Assembly: GCA_031277535.1 (NCBI GenBank)
Contig: JAITMD010000019.1
Coordinates: 1-64,000, forward strand
DNA length: 64,000 nt
Reading direction: 5' to 3'
From: Flavobacteriaceae bacterium
GTDB lineage: Bacteria > Bacteroidota > Bacteroidia > Flavobacteriales > Flavobacteriaceae
Positions 1-8,714 of this stretch are shown one piece after another (positions within the stretch are counted from its first letter, which is position 1; each line of letters starts with the position of its first letter). Position numbers and translations under genes: made by a program. The notes beneath the pieces were generated by a model. That model saw nothing but the letters and a program-made list of their open reading frames with translations, had not been told where the DNA came from and did no database searches.

Positions 1-250
1 TGCTCATTGGTTTAATGACATTGAAAAGGCTTCAATCAAATATTTTAATACCGTTTTAAAGACTTTTAATGTACATTATAACGAAATCATTAATTACTTT
101 AATAATAGAAGTACCAATGCTTCTGCTGAATCATTTAATGTAAAAATTAAATACTTCCGTATGATGTATAGAGGCGTTAGAGATAAGAAATTCTTTCTTT
201 TTAGATTAACTAAACTTTTTGCATAGTCCCCAACTTTTGTCACTGATCCC
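1..250 (+). mobile_element. Right end of an ISAon1-like insertion sequence (partial)
   Basis: The element enters from the left edge of the window. It holds the last codons of a transposase and then a short tail, CCCCAACTTTTGTCACTGATCC, at 228-249, which looks like the terminal inverted repeat of flavobacterial ISL3/ISAon1-type elements. The left end and the target duplication lie outside the window, so the boundary at 250 is an estimate. Confidence 0.55.
2..226 (+). CDS. Transposase, C-terminal fragment (ISL3/ISAon1-type)
   Basis: This is an open frame from the window edge to a TAG at 224-226 that encodes the last 74 residues of a transposase. The stretch NNRSTNASAESFN followed by a basic region with RGVRD and ending RLTKLFA is the typical C-terminus of DDE transposases of the ISAon1 group, where the glutamate in SAESFN is probably the last catalytic acid. 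The rest of the gene is off the window, so it cannot be said whether the copy is intact. Confidence 0.75.
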   Translation, partial: AHWFNDIEKASIKYFNTVLKTFNVHYNEIINYFNNRSTNASAESFNVKIKYFRMMYRGVRDKKFFLFRLTKLFA

Positions 251-302
251 TAATTCGTGGCGCAGAGAGAACGTTTTGTTCTGTGCCTTAAACTATAAAA
301 AT

Positions 303-548
303 ATGAAAATAAAAATCATTATTATGGCTATCCTATTTTTTTCATTAATAGGATTGGGTTTGAAATATCTTGATTTATGTGTTTCGGAAAAATATGAAAC
401 TCAATTAGAAGGATTGAATCCTACCGAAAAACAGATAAAAGATGCAGAAGATTTAAAAAGGAAAATAGAAAGAGATAAAAAAAATGCCCTTGCTATCATT
501 GCTGTATCATTACTTGCAATTTATCCTGCTTCTTTAATAAAGAAATAA
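303..548 (+). CDS. Small membrane protein, unknown function
   Basis: The 81-residue product starts MKIKIIIMAIL, has a hydrophobic segment at about residues 5-24, a charged and probably helical middle rich in Lys and Glu (about 33-62), and a second hydrophobic stretch at about 62-77, followed by a lysine pair at the end. The ATG at 303 is preferred over an earlier in-frame start at 219 because the earlier one lies in the transposase tail. No family is recognised. It sits alone beside an IS end, so it may be cargo or a relic. Confidence 0.5.
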   Translation: MKIKIIIMAILFFSLIGLGLKYLDLCVSEKYETQLEGLNPTEKQIKDAEDLKRKIERDKKNALAIIAVSLLAIYPASLIKK

Positions 549-707
549 TTAAAAAAATGCCTAAATCCTCCACGAGATTATAAAAGATAACTTTTCAAAA
601 GTCATCAAAACAGATTAAAACCTATGATTATCAGTGAATTATATGTTTTTTCTTTTTTATTCCTATCGCATTTTTTTCAAAAATGCTCAAAAAAAAGTTA
701 CAGATTC

Positions 708-740
708 GGTGCACAAAAAAACATGTAAGCAATGTGCACC
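708..740. repeat. Inverted repeat GGTGCACA / TGTGCACC
   Basis: Perfect 8-base arms at 708-715 and 733-740 flank a 17-base AT-rich spacer. There is no T-run, so it is not a standard terminator. It may be part of a recombination or regulatory site. Confidence 0.5.
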
Positions 741-993
741 TTTCAACTGAGCAAACCCAGACACCCAAAGGTGCCAGAGAGTTTTAAACTGTGTTTTTGA
801 AGTGTTTTAATTCGACATTTATTACTAATTAAAACAGTTGTCAATTAATTTCTATCTCAAGTTTCAGCTCTTGCTTTTCCATTCCTCCGTACTTCTGGCT
901 TATAAAAAACATATGAAAGAAACAGAGTCTAAACTTCAAGAATTAGATAACGGAAATGAAATTTTTGAAAATATAATTACTAATGTTAAGAAA

Positions 994-1201
994 TAACGTC
1001 TGCTAACATCGGCTTAGCAAAATGCAAGGTTTAGGTTGGATTGAACACTATTACTTTTCAATCGTCAAAAGCTGTCCATATTCGTATTTTTAGTAAGTTT
1101 ACAAATAGTAGAATAGTTTTGGTTTCGTTTGGGGTTGAATTTAACATTTACTCAATTTAAGTTAGGACTGCACTGCGCCAAGTCCAGTTATAGGCAATAA
1201 T
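994..1201. repeat. attC-like imperfect inverted repeat
   Basis: The block opens right after a stop codon with TAACGTCTGCTAACATCGG (994-1012) and closes with GCGCCAAGTCCAGTTATAGG (1175-1194). Read on the other strand, the closing end resembles the opening end (shared TAAC, a GGCTT/GGACTT core and a TGCA), so the whole forms a long imperfect palindrome with an AT-rich middle. Long folded elements of this type, placed directly after the stop of one small gene and before the next, are the layout of integron cassette recombination sites; similar blocks recur in flavobacterial genomes. No integrase is visible here. Confidence 0.4.
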
Positions 1202-1257
1202 TAAACAACATATTGGAGTTTTGTTTTCTTTAAAAGAAATTTTTAAAAATATTTGAG

Positions 1258-1677
1258 ATGAATAAAATAAAAATTATCGTACTGTTTATTTGTACAGTGT
1301 TTTTAAGTAGCTGTTTACATGAACTCTTAGGAGAATCTATTGATAATGGATCCGAAGAGATAAAGATTGTTAATAATTCGGAATTAGAACTTTATAATCA
1401 AATGATTTTGGAAACTCCAAGTTATTATCCTTATCCACCTAACGAAACTGATTTTATTCCTTCAAAGGGCTCTCATAGCACTAAAGCGGATTTTAGAAAG
1501 TATTTAAAAAATAAAATGTGCTATATATGGTTGTTTGATAAAAAGGTGTTAGATAGCCTTTCTTGGAAAGAAGTAACAGAGAAGAATTTGTATGTAAAAC
1601 GCTACGACCTTTCTTTACAAGATTTGGAGGAGATGAATTGGACAATTATTTTTAATAATGAAAAAAATATAGAATAG
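1258..1677 (+). CDS. Putative lipoprotein, unknown function
   Basis: The 139-residue product has a signal peptide with a lipobox ending LSSC (Cys19), so it is probably anchored to a membrane by a lipid. The rest is hydrophilic and ends in an acidic Trp-containing stretch; no domain is recognised. It follows the attC-like repeat and is followed by a 135-base gap, so it looks like a single-gene unit, possibly a mobile cassette. It could be an immunity or accessory lipoprotein, but nothing visible decides this. Confidence 0.65.
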   Translation: MNKIKIIVLFICTVFLSSCLHELLGESIDNGSEEIKIVNNSELELYNQMILETPSYYPYPPNETDFIPSKGSHSTKADFRKYLKNKMCYIWLFDKKVLDSLSWKEVTEKNLYVKRYDLSLQDLEEMNWTIIFNNEKNIE

Positions 1678-1812
1678 TGTTTTTTAAATAAAGTAAGTTC
1701 TCTATTGTTTAACTCATCAGTAAAATGGAAACAGAGAATCTGAATATTTATTTATAAAAAACAAAAAATGATAAGCAATTGAAAATATAGCTGAATATTA
1801 AAAAGACTTGAA

Positions 1813-2940
1813 ATGAAAGTAGCGATTATTGGAGGAGGAATAGCAGGGCTAACAGCAGCAATTGCTTTAAAAAGAGCAAATATTCCTTTTGTGATTTATG
1901 AAGCATCCAAAGTGATTAAACCAGTAGGAGCAGGAATTGCTATTGCAAATAATGCAATGCAAGTATATCGTCACTTAGGAGTATCAGATGCTTTAAGTCA
2001 GAAAGGGATGCGTATTTCTTTGATTGCATTAACTGACATGAATTTAAGCACTCTTACGCAGTCTGATCTTTCACCTTTTGAAGAAAAGTATAAATTAGCC
2101 AATATTGCCATACATAGAAGTACATTACATCAGATATTACTCAATGAAATAGATATGGAATGTATTATGTTGAATAGGAGAGTGGAAAGAATACTTAAAA
2201 TAGAAAATGGGAAGTATGAATTAATTTTTACAGATAAAAGTAAAGCGACACATGAATATATAATTGGTGCAGATGGTATCCGGTCACAAACGAGAAAGTT
2301 AATATTTGGAGACTTTCCATTGAGAGATGCTCATCAAGTTTGTTGGCGTGGAGTATTAGATTTTGAACTTCCACAAAAGTTTAGACACCTTGCTTTGGAA
2401 GGATGGGGAAGAGGTAAACGCTTCGGATTTGTTCAGTTAGATGAAAAACAAGTATATTGGTATTTTCTAATTAATGAAAAAAAGTATCAGCAGGCTCCAG
2501 ATTTATCAGAACATCTTTACGATTGTCATTTCTTAGTTCAAGAAATGATTCGAAAGACTGATAAAGAAGCTATTTTTAAAGACAAGATTTACGATTTACC
2601 ATTAATTAAAGAATGGCATAAAGATAATGTTTGTTTAATAGGTGATGCTGCACATGCAACAACTCCAAATTTAGGACAAGGAGCATGTCAGGCAATAGAA
2701 GACGTTTATGTTATAAGTAAATTGTTGGAGCAATATTCTCTTGCAGAAACCTTCCAGCGTTTTTCCTCTATTAGGTGCTCTAAGGCACATGCTATAGTAC
2801 GCGATAGTTGGAGGCTTGGAAAAATGGCTCAATGGAATAGTTTAGTATCGATTACTATTCGGAATAAAGCATTTCAGTTATTACCTACAGTTGTTAAAAA
2901 TAAACAAATGAAAGCAATGTTTGAACTTCAAAAAGTATAG
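1813..2940 (+). CDS. FAD-dependent monooxygenase (class A, UbiH/salicylate hydroxylase-like)
   Basis: The 375-residue product is a typical class A flavoprotein hydroxylase, which uses NAD(P)H and oxygen to hydroxylate an aromatic or similar substrate in the cytoplasm. Visible motifs are the dinucleotide-binding GGGIAG at residues 7-12, the FAD/NAD(P)H DG motif GADGIRS at about 152-158, and the second FAD motif GDAAH at 277-281 followed by PNLGQG. Length fits the family. The substrate cannot be told from sequence. It stands alone and ends in front of a strong bidirectional terminator. Confidence 0.85.
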   Translation: MKVAIIGGGIAGLTAAIALKRANIPFVIYEASKVIKPVGAGIAIANNAMQVYRHLGVSDALSQKGMRISLIALTDMNLSTLTQSDLSPFEEKYKLANIAIHRSTLHQILLNEIDMECIMLNRRVERILKIENGKYELIFTDKSKATHEYIIGADGIRSQTRKLIFGDFPLRDAHQVCWRGVLDFELPQKFRHLALEGWGRGKRFGFVQLDEKQVYWYFLINEKKYQQAPDLSEHLYDCHFLVQEMIRKTDKEAIFKDKIYDLPLIKEWHKDNVCLIGDAAHATTPNLGQGACQAIEDVYVISKLLEQYSLAETFQRFSSIRCSKAHAIVRDSWRLGKMAQWNSLVSITIRNKAFQLLPTVVKNKQMKAMFELQKV

Positions 2941-2960
2941 GAACAGATTTGTCATAAATT

Positions 2961-2997
2961 AAAAAAGCGTTGCAAGTATATTTGCAACGCTTTTTTA
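2961..2997. terminator. Bidirectional terminator between FAD monooxygenase and tpiA
   Basis: Perfect 9-base arms GCGTTGCAA (2967-2975) and TTGCAACGC (2982-2990) are flanked by an A-run and a T-run, so it can end transcripts from both convergent sides. Confidence 0.9.
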
Positions 2998-3014
2998 ATT
3001 ATTTAGACATCTAA

Positions 3015-3767
3015 TTAGATTGCATCTATAATAGCAACAAAATCATCTGCTACTAAAGCAGCCCCACCAATAAGCCCACCATCAACATCTGGTTTAGAGA
3101 AGATCTCTTGAGCATTACTTGGTTTTACACTACCTCCATATAAAATAGAGGTGTTTTCAGCAACTGACTTATCATATTTTCTATCAATTTCTTGACGAAT
3201 AAAAGCATGAATTTCTTGTGCTTGCTCTGGAGAGGCAGTCATACCTGTACCAATAGCCCATACAGGCTCATAAGCAATTACTATATTAGCCCATTGCTCT
3301 TTAGATAAATGAAATAGCCCATCTCTTAATTGATTGAATATGACATTTAAAAATTGTTTACTTTCTCTGTCTTTTAACTCTTCACCAATACAGAAAATTA
3401 CTCTCATCTGGTGTCTTAATGCTGTATTAACTTTATCAGCTAATATTGCATCTGTTTCATTAAAGTAATGTCTTCTTTCAGAGTGTCCAATGATTACTGT
3501 ATCTACACCAATACTTGTTAGCATCTGAGCAGAAATCTCTCCTGTGAAGGCTCCACCTTCTGCTTGATGCATATTTTGTGCAGCTACTTGAATATTTGTA
3601 CCATCTAAATGTGCTACCGCACTTGATAGATTTACAAATGTAGGAGCTACAATTACCTCTACTTCTTTGCCAGTAGGTAATTTTTCAATTAACTCGTCTA
3701 ATAGAGTGTGCGTCTCAGAATATGTTTTGTGCATTTTCCAATTTCCCGCAACGATTTGATGTCTCAT
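3015..3767 (-). CDS. tpiA: Triose-phosphate isomerase
   Basis: This cytoplasmic glycolytic enzyme interconverts dihydroxyacetone phosphate and glyceraldehyde 3-phosphate. The 250 residues carry all hallmarks: Asn9 and Lys11 in GNWKMHK, the catalytic His95 in IGHSERR, the catalytic Glu167 in the signature AYEPVWAIGTG (165-175) and the phosphate-binding GGSVKP and GGLIGGAAL loops near the C-terminus. It is the last gene of a leftward operon, one base after the TlpA-like lipoprotein, and is followed by a terminator. Confidence 0.98.
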   Translation of the reverse strand: MRHQIVAGNWKMHKTYSETHTLLDELIEKLPTGKEVEVIVAPTFVNLSSAVAHLDGTNIQVAAQNMHQAEGGAFTGEISAQMLTSIGVDTVIIGHSERRHYFNETDAILADKVNTALRHQMRVIFCIGEELKDRESKQFLNVIFNQLRDGLFHLSKEQWANIVIAYEPVWAIGTGMTASPEQAQEIHAFIRQEIDRKYDKSVAENTSILYGGSVKPSNAQEIFSKPDVDGGLIGGAALVADDFVAIIDAI

Positions 3768-3768
3768 A

Positions 3769-4356
3769 TTATTGAATTTTTTTAAGTAAGTCTTTTATTT
3801 CGTTGAAGTTCTTTTCTGTTGCATTGAACAATGCAATTTTCCCTTCTTTATCTACTACAATATATCTTGGTATCCAGTTCAGTTTTAATGCCTTTCCAAA
3901 GTCTCCTTTCATCCCTTTTCCTTCAGTAGAAAAATAGTGCTCACCACCTATTTCATGCTTAGCAATACTTTCTTTCCAAGCTTCTGCTGTTTTATCCAAT
4001 GAAAGATTGACAAAAGCTACATTAGTAAACTCTTTTTTAATTTCTTTCATTGTAGGTAGAGCTTTTATACAATCAGGACACCAACTTGCCCATACATCAA
4101 TCACAATAGCATGTCCTTTGTGTTTTTCTATTATCTGTTGCAGAGTAGTAGTAGCTCCCTCTGCGCTTAAGAATTCTTGCGACAATGCACGAGGAGCAAA
4201 AACAGTCTCATCTGTTATTTCTTCTGTAGTTGTAGCTTCTTCTGTTTCAGGTTTTACTTCTTGTAAAGTAGTTGTTTCTTTAATTTCATCTGCTTTTTTG
4301 TTACAAGCAGTCAATGTAAGCGCTGCAATAGCCAACGCGATATATATCTTTTTCAT
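3769..4356 (-). CDS. TlpA-like thioredoxin-fold lipoprotein
   Basis: The 195-residue product has a lipoprotein signal with LTAC (Cys18), a Glu/Thr-rich linker of about 40 residues, and a thioredoxin-like domain with the redox motif WCPDC (Cys93 and Cys96) inside VIDVWASWCPDC. It probably works as a periplasmic thiol-disulfide reductase of the TlpA/ResA type. It lies between the ABC permease gene and tpiA in the same leftward operon, an arrangement seen in other flavobacteria. Confidence 0.88.
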   Translation of the reverse strand: MKKIYIALAIAALTLTACNKKADEIKETTTLQEVKPETEEATTTEEITDETVFAPRALSQEFLSAEGATTTLQQIIEKHKGHAIVIDVWASWCPDCIKALPTMKEIKKEFTNVAFVNLSLDKTAEAWKESIAKHEIGGEHYFSTEGKGMKGDFGKALKLNWIPRYIVVDKEGKIALFNATEKNFNEIKDLLKKIQ

Positions 4357-4376
4357 TAGTTCTCTTATTTTTAATA

Positions 4377-5453
4377 TTAATATAATTTGACTCTCGGATC
4401 AAGGTAAGCATAAATCAAATCTACTAAGATTGTAATAATTACAAAAGTAGTAGCTATAATCAATACAGCTCCCATGATAATTGGTAAATCTAAGGTGTTT
4501 AGGGCTTCTACAATTTCTTTCCCTAAACCATTCCATCCAAAGATAAACTCTACAAACACTGCACCAGCCAACATAGAAGCAAACCACCCGGATAAAGCGG
4601 TTACTACAGGGTTTAATGCGTTTTTAATAGCGTGTTTATATACTATTTTAAAAGTTGTTAATCCTTTTGCTTTAGCGGTGCGTATATAATCTTGGTTTAA
4701 TACTTCTAATAACGCATTGCGCATTAATTGATTGACTACTGCAAGTGGTCTAATTCCTAATACTATAGCAGGTAATATCGCATTTTTTAAAGCCAAATAC
4801 CTTCCATTGTCAAAATCGTCTACTTCATATAAACTTCCCGTCATAGGGAGGTGTGTATATTCATGAAGCAAATACCCAAAGATCCAAGCAAAGAAAATAG
4901 CGCTAAAAAAGGACGGTACACTCATACCAAAGGTACTAATAATTGCAATAAACTTATCTATCCAAGTGTTGTGAAATAGGGCTGATATAATACCTAAAAC
5001 TACTCCTACAACTAAAGCTAATCCTATTGCTAAAAAAGCAAGAACTACAGTGTTGGGCAAAGTCTCTGCTATAATAGTACTTACCTTTTTTCCATTTTTT
5101 TGGAAGCTTTCTCGTAAATAAGGTGTTTTCAACAAAAGCGATTGTTGACCTATTGCAAACAGTTCAATTCCATTATATTTTCCATTAGTATTAAAGGTAT
5201 AATCTTCTACCTGTTTACTGTGTACAGAAAGAGGAGATAAATCATTAAGGTAAAGTAAATACTGTTTGCCTAACGATTGATCAAAACCATATTTCTTTTT
5301 AATAGCAGTTAACTGTTCTGTATTCTCATTTTGATCCAACATCATACGTGCTGGGTCTCCAGGCAATACATTGAATAAGAAAAATATAACTGTAACTACT
5401 CCAAAGAGAGTAAATAGAGCATATAAAAGCTTTTTTAAAAAATAGTTTAACAA
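4377..5453 (-). CDS. ABC transporter permease (DppB/OppB-like)
   Basis: The 358-residue inner-membrane protein matches peptide/nickel-type ABC permeases: an N-terminal membrane segment with the typical GDPARMML region after it, then about five further segments and the cytoplasmic EAA-type loop around NALLEVLNQDYIRTAKAKGL. A TTG at 5451-5453 is the only workable start, because an in-frame stop lies a few codons upstream and the first internal Met is well inside the domain. It is a lone permease: no partner permease, ATPase or binding protein is encoded nearby, so they must be elsewhere. Confidence 0.88.
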   Translation of the reverse strand: MLNYFLKKLLYALFTLFGVVTVIFFLFNVLPGDPARMMLDQNENTEQLTAIKKKYGFDQSLGKQYLLYLNDLSPLSVHSKQVEDYTFNTNGKYNGIELFAIGQQSLLLKTPYLRESFQKNGKKVSTIIAETLPNTVVLAFLAIGLALVVGVVLGIISALFHNTWIDKFIAIISTFGMSVPSFFSAIFFAWIFGYLLHEYTHLPMTGSLYEVDDFDNGRYLALKNAILPAIVLGIRPLAVVNQLMRNALLEVLNQDYIRTAKAKGLTTFKIVYKHAIKNALNPVVTALSGWFASMLAGAVFVEFIFGWNGLGKEIVEALNTLDLPIIMGAVLIIATTFVIITILVDLIYAYLDPRVKLY

Positions 5454-5466
5454 GGGATAGCGATAC

Positions 5467-6567
5467 TTATTTTAAGTTTACATTGTTTGAATCTTTCCAG
5501 TGTTTTTTCTCTATAATTACACCTTTTTCAATAACTACAATACTTGGGTTAGCACGTTCTATTGTTTTTAAAGTAGTTCCATCACAAGTATAGTATTCAA
5601 ATGGTAAATCATACTTCTTGATAATACTTTCAATTTTATCTTCAGAAGAAGCGGACATTCCAACTACTTTATATCCTTTAACAAGTGCTTTATTTGCAAA
5701 ATCTTTCATTGCAGCTAATCCTTTTTCGTCTGCACGATCCAAATCATAAGAGATGATAAGAATTAGTTTAGGCTCTGTCATTAATTCTTCTATATGATTA
5801 GCCCCTTCTTTATCCATCGTAAAGTCGTGAATAGGTGGTTGATATCCTTCTTTGATTAGCTTTTCTTCTCTATCAATAAATTTTGCACCCTCAGGTAAAT
5901 TAGCTAATTCTTGCATTGTAAACGGTTTCTTTACTCCATTTACCTCATAGTGAAACACAATCTCATATTCAGATTTAGGCGCTCCTTCTGGTATAGCCAT
6001 TCCTTTTACAATATCTGTTCCTACTTTGTATGCTCTAAAATCTTTTAAAGGTAAGTGATTAAGTACCCAATACCCCATAAAGCTGCATAAGAATAAAGCA
6101 ATTAAAACAAGTGCTCCATTAGCTTTGGTTGTAAAAATAGGTTTGATGAATTTTTGATATTTTATAATGATTAATATCAAAACAAGAAGTACAACATCTT
6201 TAGTAAAAGACCCCCAAGGAGTTAATGGAACAGCATCTCCAAAACAACCACAGTCTGTTACTTTGTTGAAGTAAGCAGAGTAGAATGTAAGGAATGTGAA
6301 AAACACAATCATTAAAAATAATAGCGTCAAAGTTAGTTTGCGCATAAATCCAAGTAGTAAGGCAACTCCTAAAAGTACTTCAGCGATAACTAATATCACA
6401 GCTAATGACAAAGCATGAGGCTCTAAAAAAGGTAAATTTAATACTGCCTCTGAGAAATATTCTTCCAGCTTGAATGAAAAACCTGTAGGGTCATTTAGTT
6501 TTACAAGTCCCGAAATAATAAAGAGTACGCCAACAAAAAATCTTGACAATTGTGCTATTATTTTCAT
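5467..6567 (-). CDS. BT_3928-like DoxX-family membrane protein
   Basis: The 366-residue product starts with a DoxX/MauE-like bundle of about four membrane helices (residues 1-145, with the conserved VGVLFIISGLVKLNDPTGFSFKLEE region cut here to its start) and a VTDCGCFGD cysteine motif, then a fifth helix near 150-170. The C-terminal part, about 175-366, looks like a thioredoxin-fold domain without a CxxC pair. The family, named after BT_3928 of Bacteroides, is conserved in this operon position; its job is unknown, possibly redox or electron transfer at the membrane. Confidence 0.85.
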   Translation of the reverse strand: MKIIAQLSRFFVGVLFIISGLVKLNDPTGFSFKLEEYFSEAVLNLPFLEPHALSLAVILVIAEVLLGVALLLGFMRKLTLTLLFLMIVFFTFLTFYSAYFNKVTDCGCFGDAVPLTPWGSFTKDVVLLVLILIIIKYQKFIKPIFTTKANGALVLIALFLCSFMGYWVLNHLPLKDFRAYKVGTDIVKGMAIPEGAPKSEYEIVFHYEVNGVKKPFTMQELANLPEGAKFIDREEKLIKEGYQPPIHDFTMDKEGANHIEELMTEPKLILIISYDLDRADEKGLAAMKDFANKALVKGYKVVGMSASSEDKIESIIKKYDLPFEYYTCDGTTLKTIERANPSIVVIEKGVIIEKKHWKDSNNVNLK

Positions 6568-6591
6568 AATGATATAGTGGTTTTAATTGGT

Positions 6592-7137
6592 TTATTCGTT
6601 AGCCATCCCTAAGTGAATTAAGGCAAATACAGCATAGTTTAGCATATCTTGGTAATTGGCTGCAATTCCTTCAGATACGATTGTTTTTCCTTGATTATCT
6701 TCAATTTGCTTAACACGTAGTAATTTTTGTAGAATTAAATCAGTTAATGAGCTCACACGCAAATCTCTCCAAGCTTCTCCATAATCATGATTTTTATCCT
6801 CCATTAATTGTTTTGTTTCAGCCACTTTTTTAATATATAGAGTCGTAGCCTCGTCATAACTTAAATCAGGATGAGTAGCAATGCCCTTTTCTAAACTAAT
6901 TAGAGCCATGATACAATAATTAATAATTCCAATAAATTCTGGTACTTCACCTTCATCTACTTTACGCACTTCATTTTCTTGAATACTTCTCAGCCTTAGT
7001 GCCTTGATGTAAATTTGATCTGTGAATGATGTCATGCGCAATATACGCCAAGCACATCCATAGTCTTTCATTTTTTTAGTATATAACTCTTGACAGATCG
7101 CAATTACTCGATCGAATTGAATAGAAGTCGTACTCAT
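6592..7137 (-). CDS. DUF1599 domain protein
   Basis: The 181-residue product contains two related halves, each with a K(M/N)xDYGxAWRxLR(M/V)(T/S)S-type motif (about residues 22-37 and 122-137), which is typical of the DUF1599 family found in Bacteroidetes. The function is not established; related folds are linked to nucleotide modification. It is the first gene of the leftward operon that ends with tpiA, and its start is divergent from folP with 122 bases between them. Confidence 0.88.
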   Translation of the reverse strand: MSTTSIQFDRVIAICQELYTKKMKDYGCAWRILRMTSFTDQIYIKALRLRSIQENEVRKVDEGEVPEFIGIINYCIMALISLEKGIATHPDLSYDEATTLYIKKVAETKQLMEDKNHDYGEAWRDLRVSSLTDLILQKLLRVKQIEDNQGKTIVSEGIAANYQDMLNYAVFALIHLGMANE

Positions 7138-7163
7138 TTGATTTATATTTGTGTAATAATTTT

Positions 7164-7171
7164 CAAAAATA
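7164..7171 (-). promoter_or_regulatory. -7 element TATTTTTG of the DUF1599-tpiA operon
   Basis: On the minus strand this matches the Bacteroidetes sigma-A -7 consensus TAnnTTTG, 26 bases before the DUF1599 start. No clean TTG -33 element is seen. Confidence 0.5.
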
Positions 7172-7259
7172 GCAATTCTATTAAGCCTTTGAAAGGGGAA
7201 AGAAGTAAATTTGAAAAAGAATTAAAGTTAAAAATACAAAAACTATACTACAAAACACA

Positions 7260-8084
7260 ATGACAATTAATTGCAAAGGTGAATTGATCGATTTGAATGA
7301 CCCAAAAATCATGGGAATTTTAAATATTACCCCTAATTCATTCTTCGATGGAGGTAAATATAAGACGGATAGTGCTTTTTTATTACAAGCAGAAAAGATG
7401 ATTAAAGAAGGTGCCGATTTTATTGATATAGGGGCCTATTCAAGTAAACCAAGTGCAGAGTTTGTAAGTGAGGAGGAAGAGATTTTACGTATCGTTCCAA
7501 TTGTAGAAATGTTACAAAGAGAATTCCCTCAAACCTATTTGTCAATTGATACTTTTCGTGCAGGTGTAGCTAAGGCTACAATTGAAGCAGGTGCTGCCTT
7601 AATTAACGATATTGCGGCAGGATTATTAGACAATCAAATGATCGAAGTGATAAGTCAATTGCAAGTACCTTATATTATGATGCATATGCGTGGTACACCC
7701 CAGACAATGCAATCACTGACTTCTTATGAGGATTTAGTCAAAGAAATGAAAATGTATTTTTCAGAACGCATTGCAATAGCAAGAGAAGCTAAAATCAACG
7801 ATATTATCGTAGATCCAGGATTTGGCTTTGCTAAAACAATGGAACAAAACTATGAATTAATGGCTAAAATAGAATTGTTTTCTTCTTTTGAATTACCTAT
7901 TTTAGTAGGGATTTCCAGAAAATCAATGATATATAAATTATTAGATAGTACTCCTCAAGAGGCATTGAATGGTACTACAGTTTTAAATACAATAGCTTTG
8001 CAGAAAGGAGCAAATATATTGCGTGTACATGACGTGAAAGAGGCTGTTGAAACTCGAAAAATTATTAAACAATTGACTATATGA
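7260..8084 (+). CDS. folP: Dihydropteroate synthase
   Basis: This folate-pathway enzyme joins 6-hydroxymethyl-dihydropterin diphosphate with para-aminobenzoate. The 274-residue product shows NITPNSFFDGG (22-32), the GADFIDIGAYSSKP loop, the SIDTFRAGVA segment, MHMRGTPQTMQ, DPGFGFAK and the C-terminal ISRKSM and RVHDV motifs, so it is complete. It is divergent from the DUF1599 operon and overlaps the next gene by four bases (ATGA), which suggests coupled translation with a lipoprotein gene, in the place where other flavobacteria often have a cyclic-di-AMP synthase gene. Confidence 0.97.
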   Translation: MTINCKGELIDLNDPKIMGILNITPNSFFDGGKYKTDSAFLLQAEKMIKEGADFIDIGAYSSKPSAEFVSEEEEILRIVPIVEMLQREFPQTYLSIDTFRAGVAKATIEAGAALINDIAAGLLDNQMIEVISQLQVPYIMMHMRGTPQTMQSLTSYEDLVKEMKMYFSERIAIAREAKINDIIVDPGFGFAKTMEQNYELMAKIELFSSFELPILVGISRKSMIYKLLDSTPQEALNGTTVLNTIALQKGANILRVHDVKEAVETRKIIKQLTI

Positions 8085-8689
8085 AAAAGGTTTTATTAGT
8101 AATTCCCATCTTAATGATGATGTTTTCTTGCAACAAACAACAAATGAGTCTAACTCGTTCAGGTTATACTGTCGTTGAAGAGGTAATAGATCATTCTCCG
8201 ATTTACATTGAAAAGGAAGAAAATAGCGAAAAGGCAAAATTAAATGATACAAATAGAGTAGGGGGAACAAACTATATTTTTAATGTTGAGCGAGAGCTAA
8301 ATCTAAAAGAAGTAGTAGAGATAGCACAAAAGATTAAAAACAAAAAGTATGCTGAAGATAATATGCATAGAGATGATAAAGAAGTCTTTTTCTCTTATGC
8401 AGATACTTTGCATAAGAACTTAGCTTTTTTCCCATTTCAAGATATTACCTATCAATTTGAAAAACCAACAACAAAAGAAAATCTATTGTATCTAAATGCG
8501 TCAAAAGACTTGTTTTACAATGATAAACCTATCAAACGAGAAGAATTAAAAGAACTGTTTGCAGACAAAGAGAAAGTACAGTTAGGTTTTAGTTTTTCGT
8601 TGGACTTTGAGCCTTATCTGCAATTACATATATTGTTGTCACAGTTAGGATTAAACGATAAAATCAATAAGGTTGATTTAATATATTAA
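8081..8689 (+). CDS. Putative lipoprotein, unknown function
   Basis: The 202-residue product has a short signal peptide with a lipobox FSC (Cys17) and a hydrophilic, Lys/Glu-rich remainder. No domain is recognised. The start overlaps the folP stop (ATGA), so the two are co-transcribed and probably translationally coupled. Whether the pairing has functional meaning is unknown. Confidence 0.7.
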   Translation: MKKVLLVIPILMMMFSCNKQQMSLTRSGYTVVEEVIDHSPIYIEKEENSEKAKLNDTNRVGGTNYIFNVERELNLKEVVEIAQKIKNKKYAEDNMHRDDKEVFFSYADTLHKNLAFFPFQDITYQFEKPTTKENLLYLNASKDLFYNDKPIKREELKELFADKEKVQLGFSFSLDFEPYLQLHILLSQLGLNDKINKVDLIY

Positions 8690-8714
8690 ATAGAGCAAAT
8701 TAGAATGTATTGAT

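Larger units (their letters stand above)
549..1257. other. Gene-poor patchwork with inverted repeats
   Basis: No convincing gene is seen. A 27-codon open frame at 913-996 (MKETESKLQEL...) ends exactly where an attC-like repeat begins and is probably the tail of a lost gene. Short hairpins occur at 668-686 (GCATTTTT / AAAAATGC) and 708-740. The mixture of fragments next to an IS end suggests past insertions and deletions. Confidence 0.6.

Noticed and set aside
4007..4390. Antisense open frame opposite the TlpA-like gene
   Set aside because: Shadow of a well-supported gene with a signal peptide and a CxxC motif; the antisense translation has no domain.
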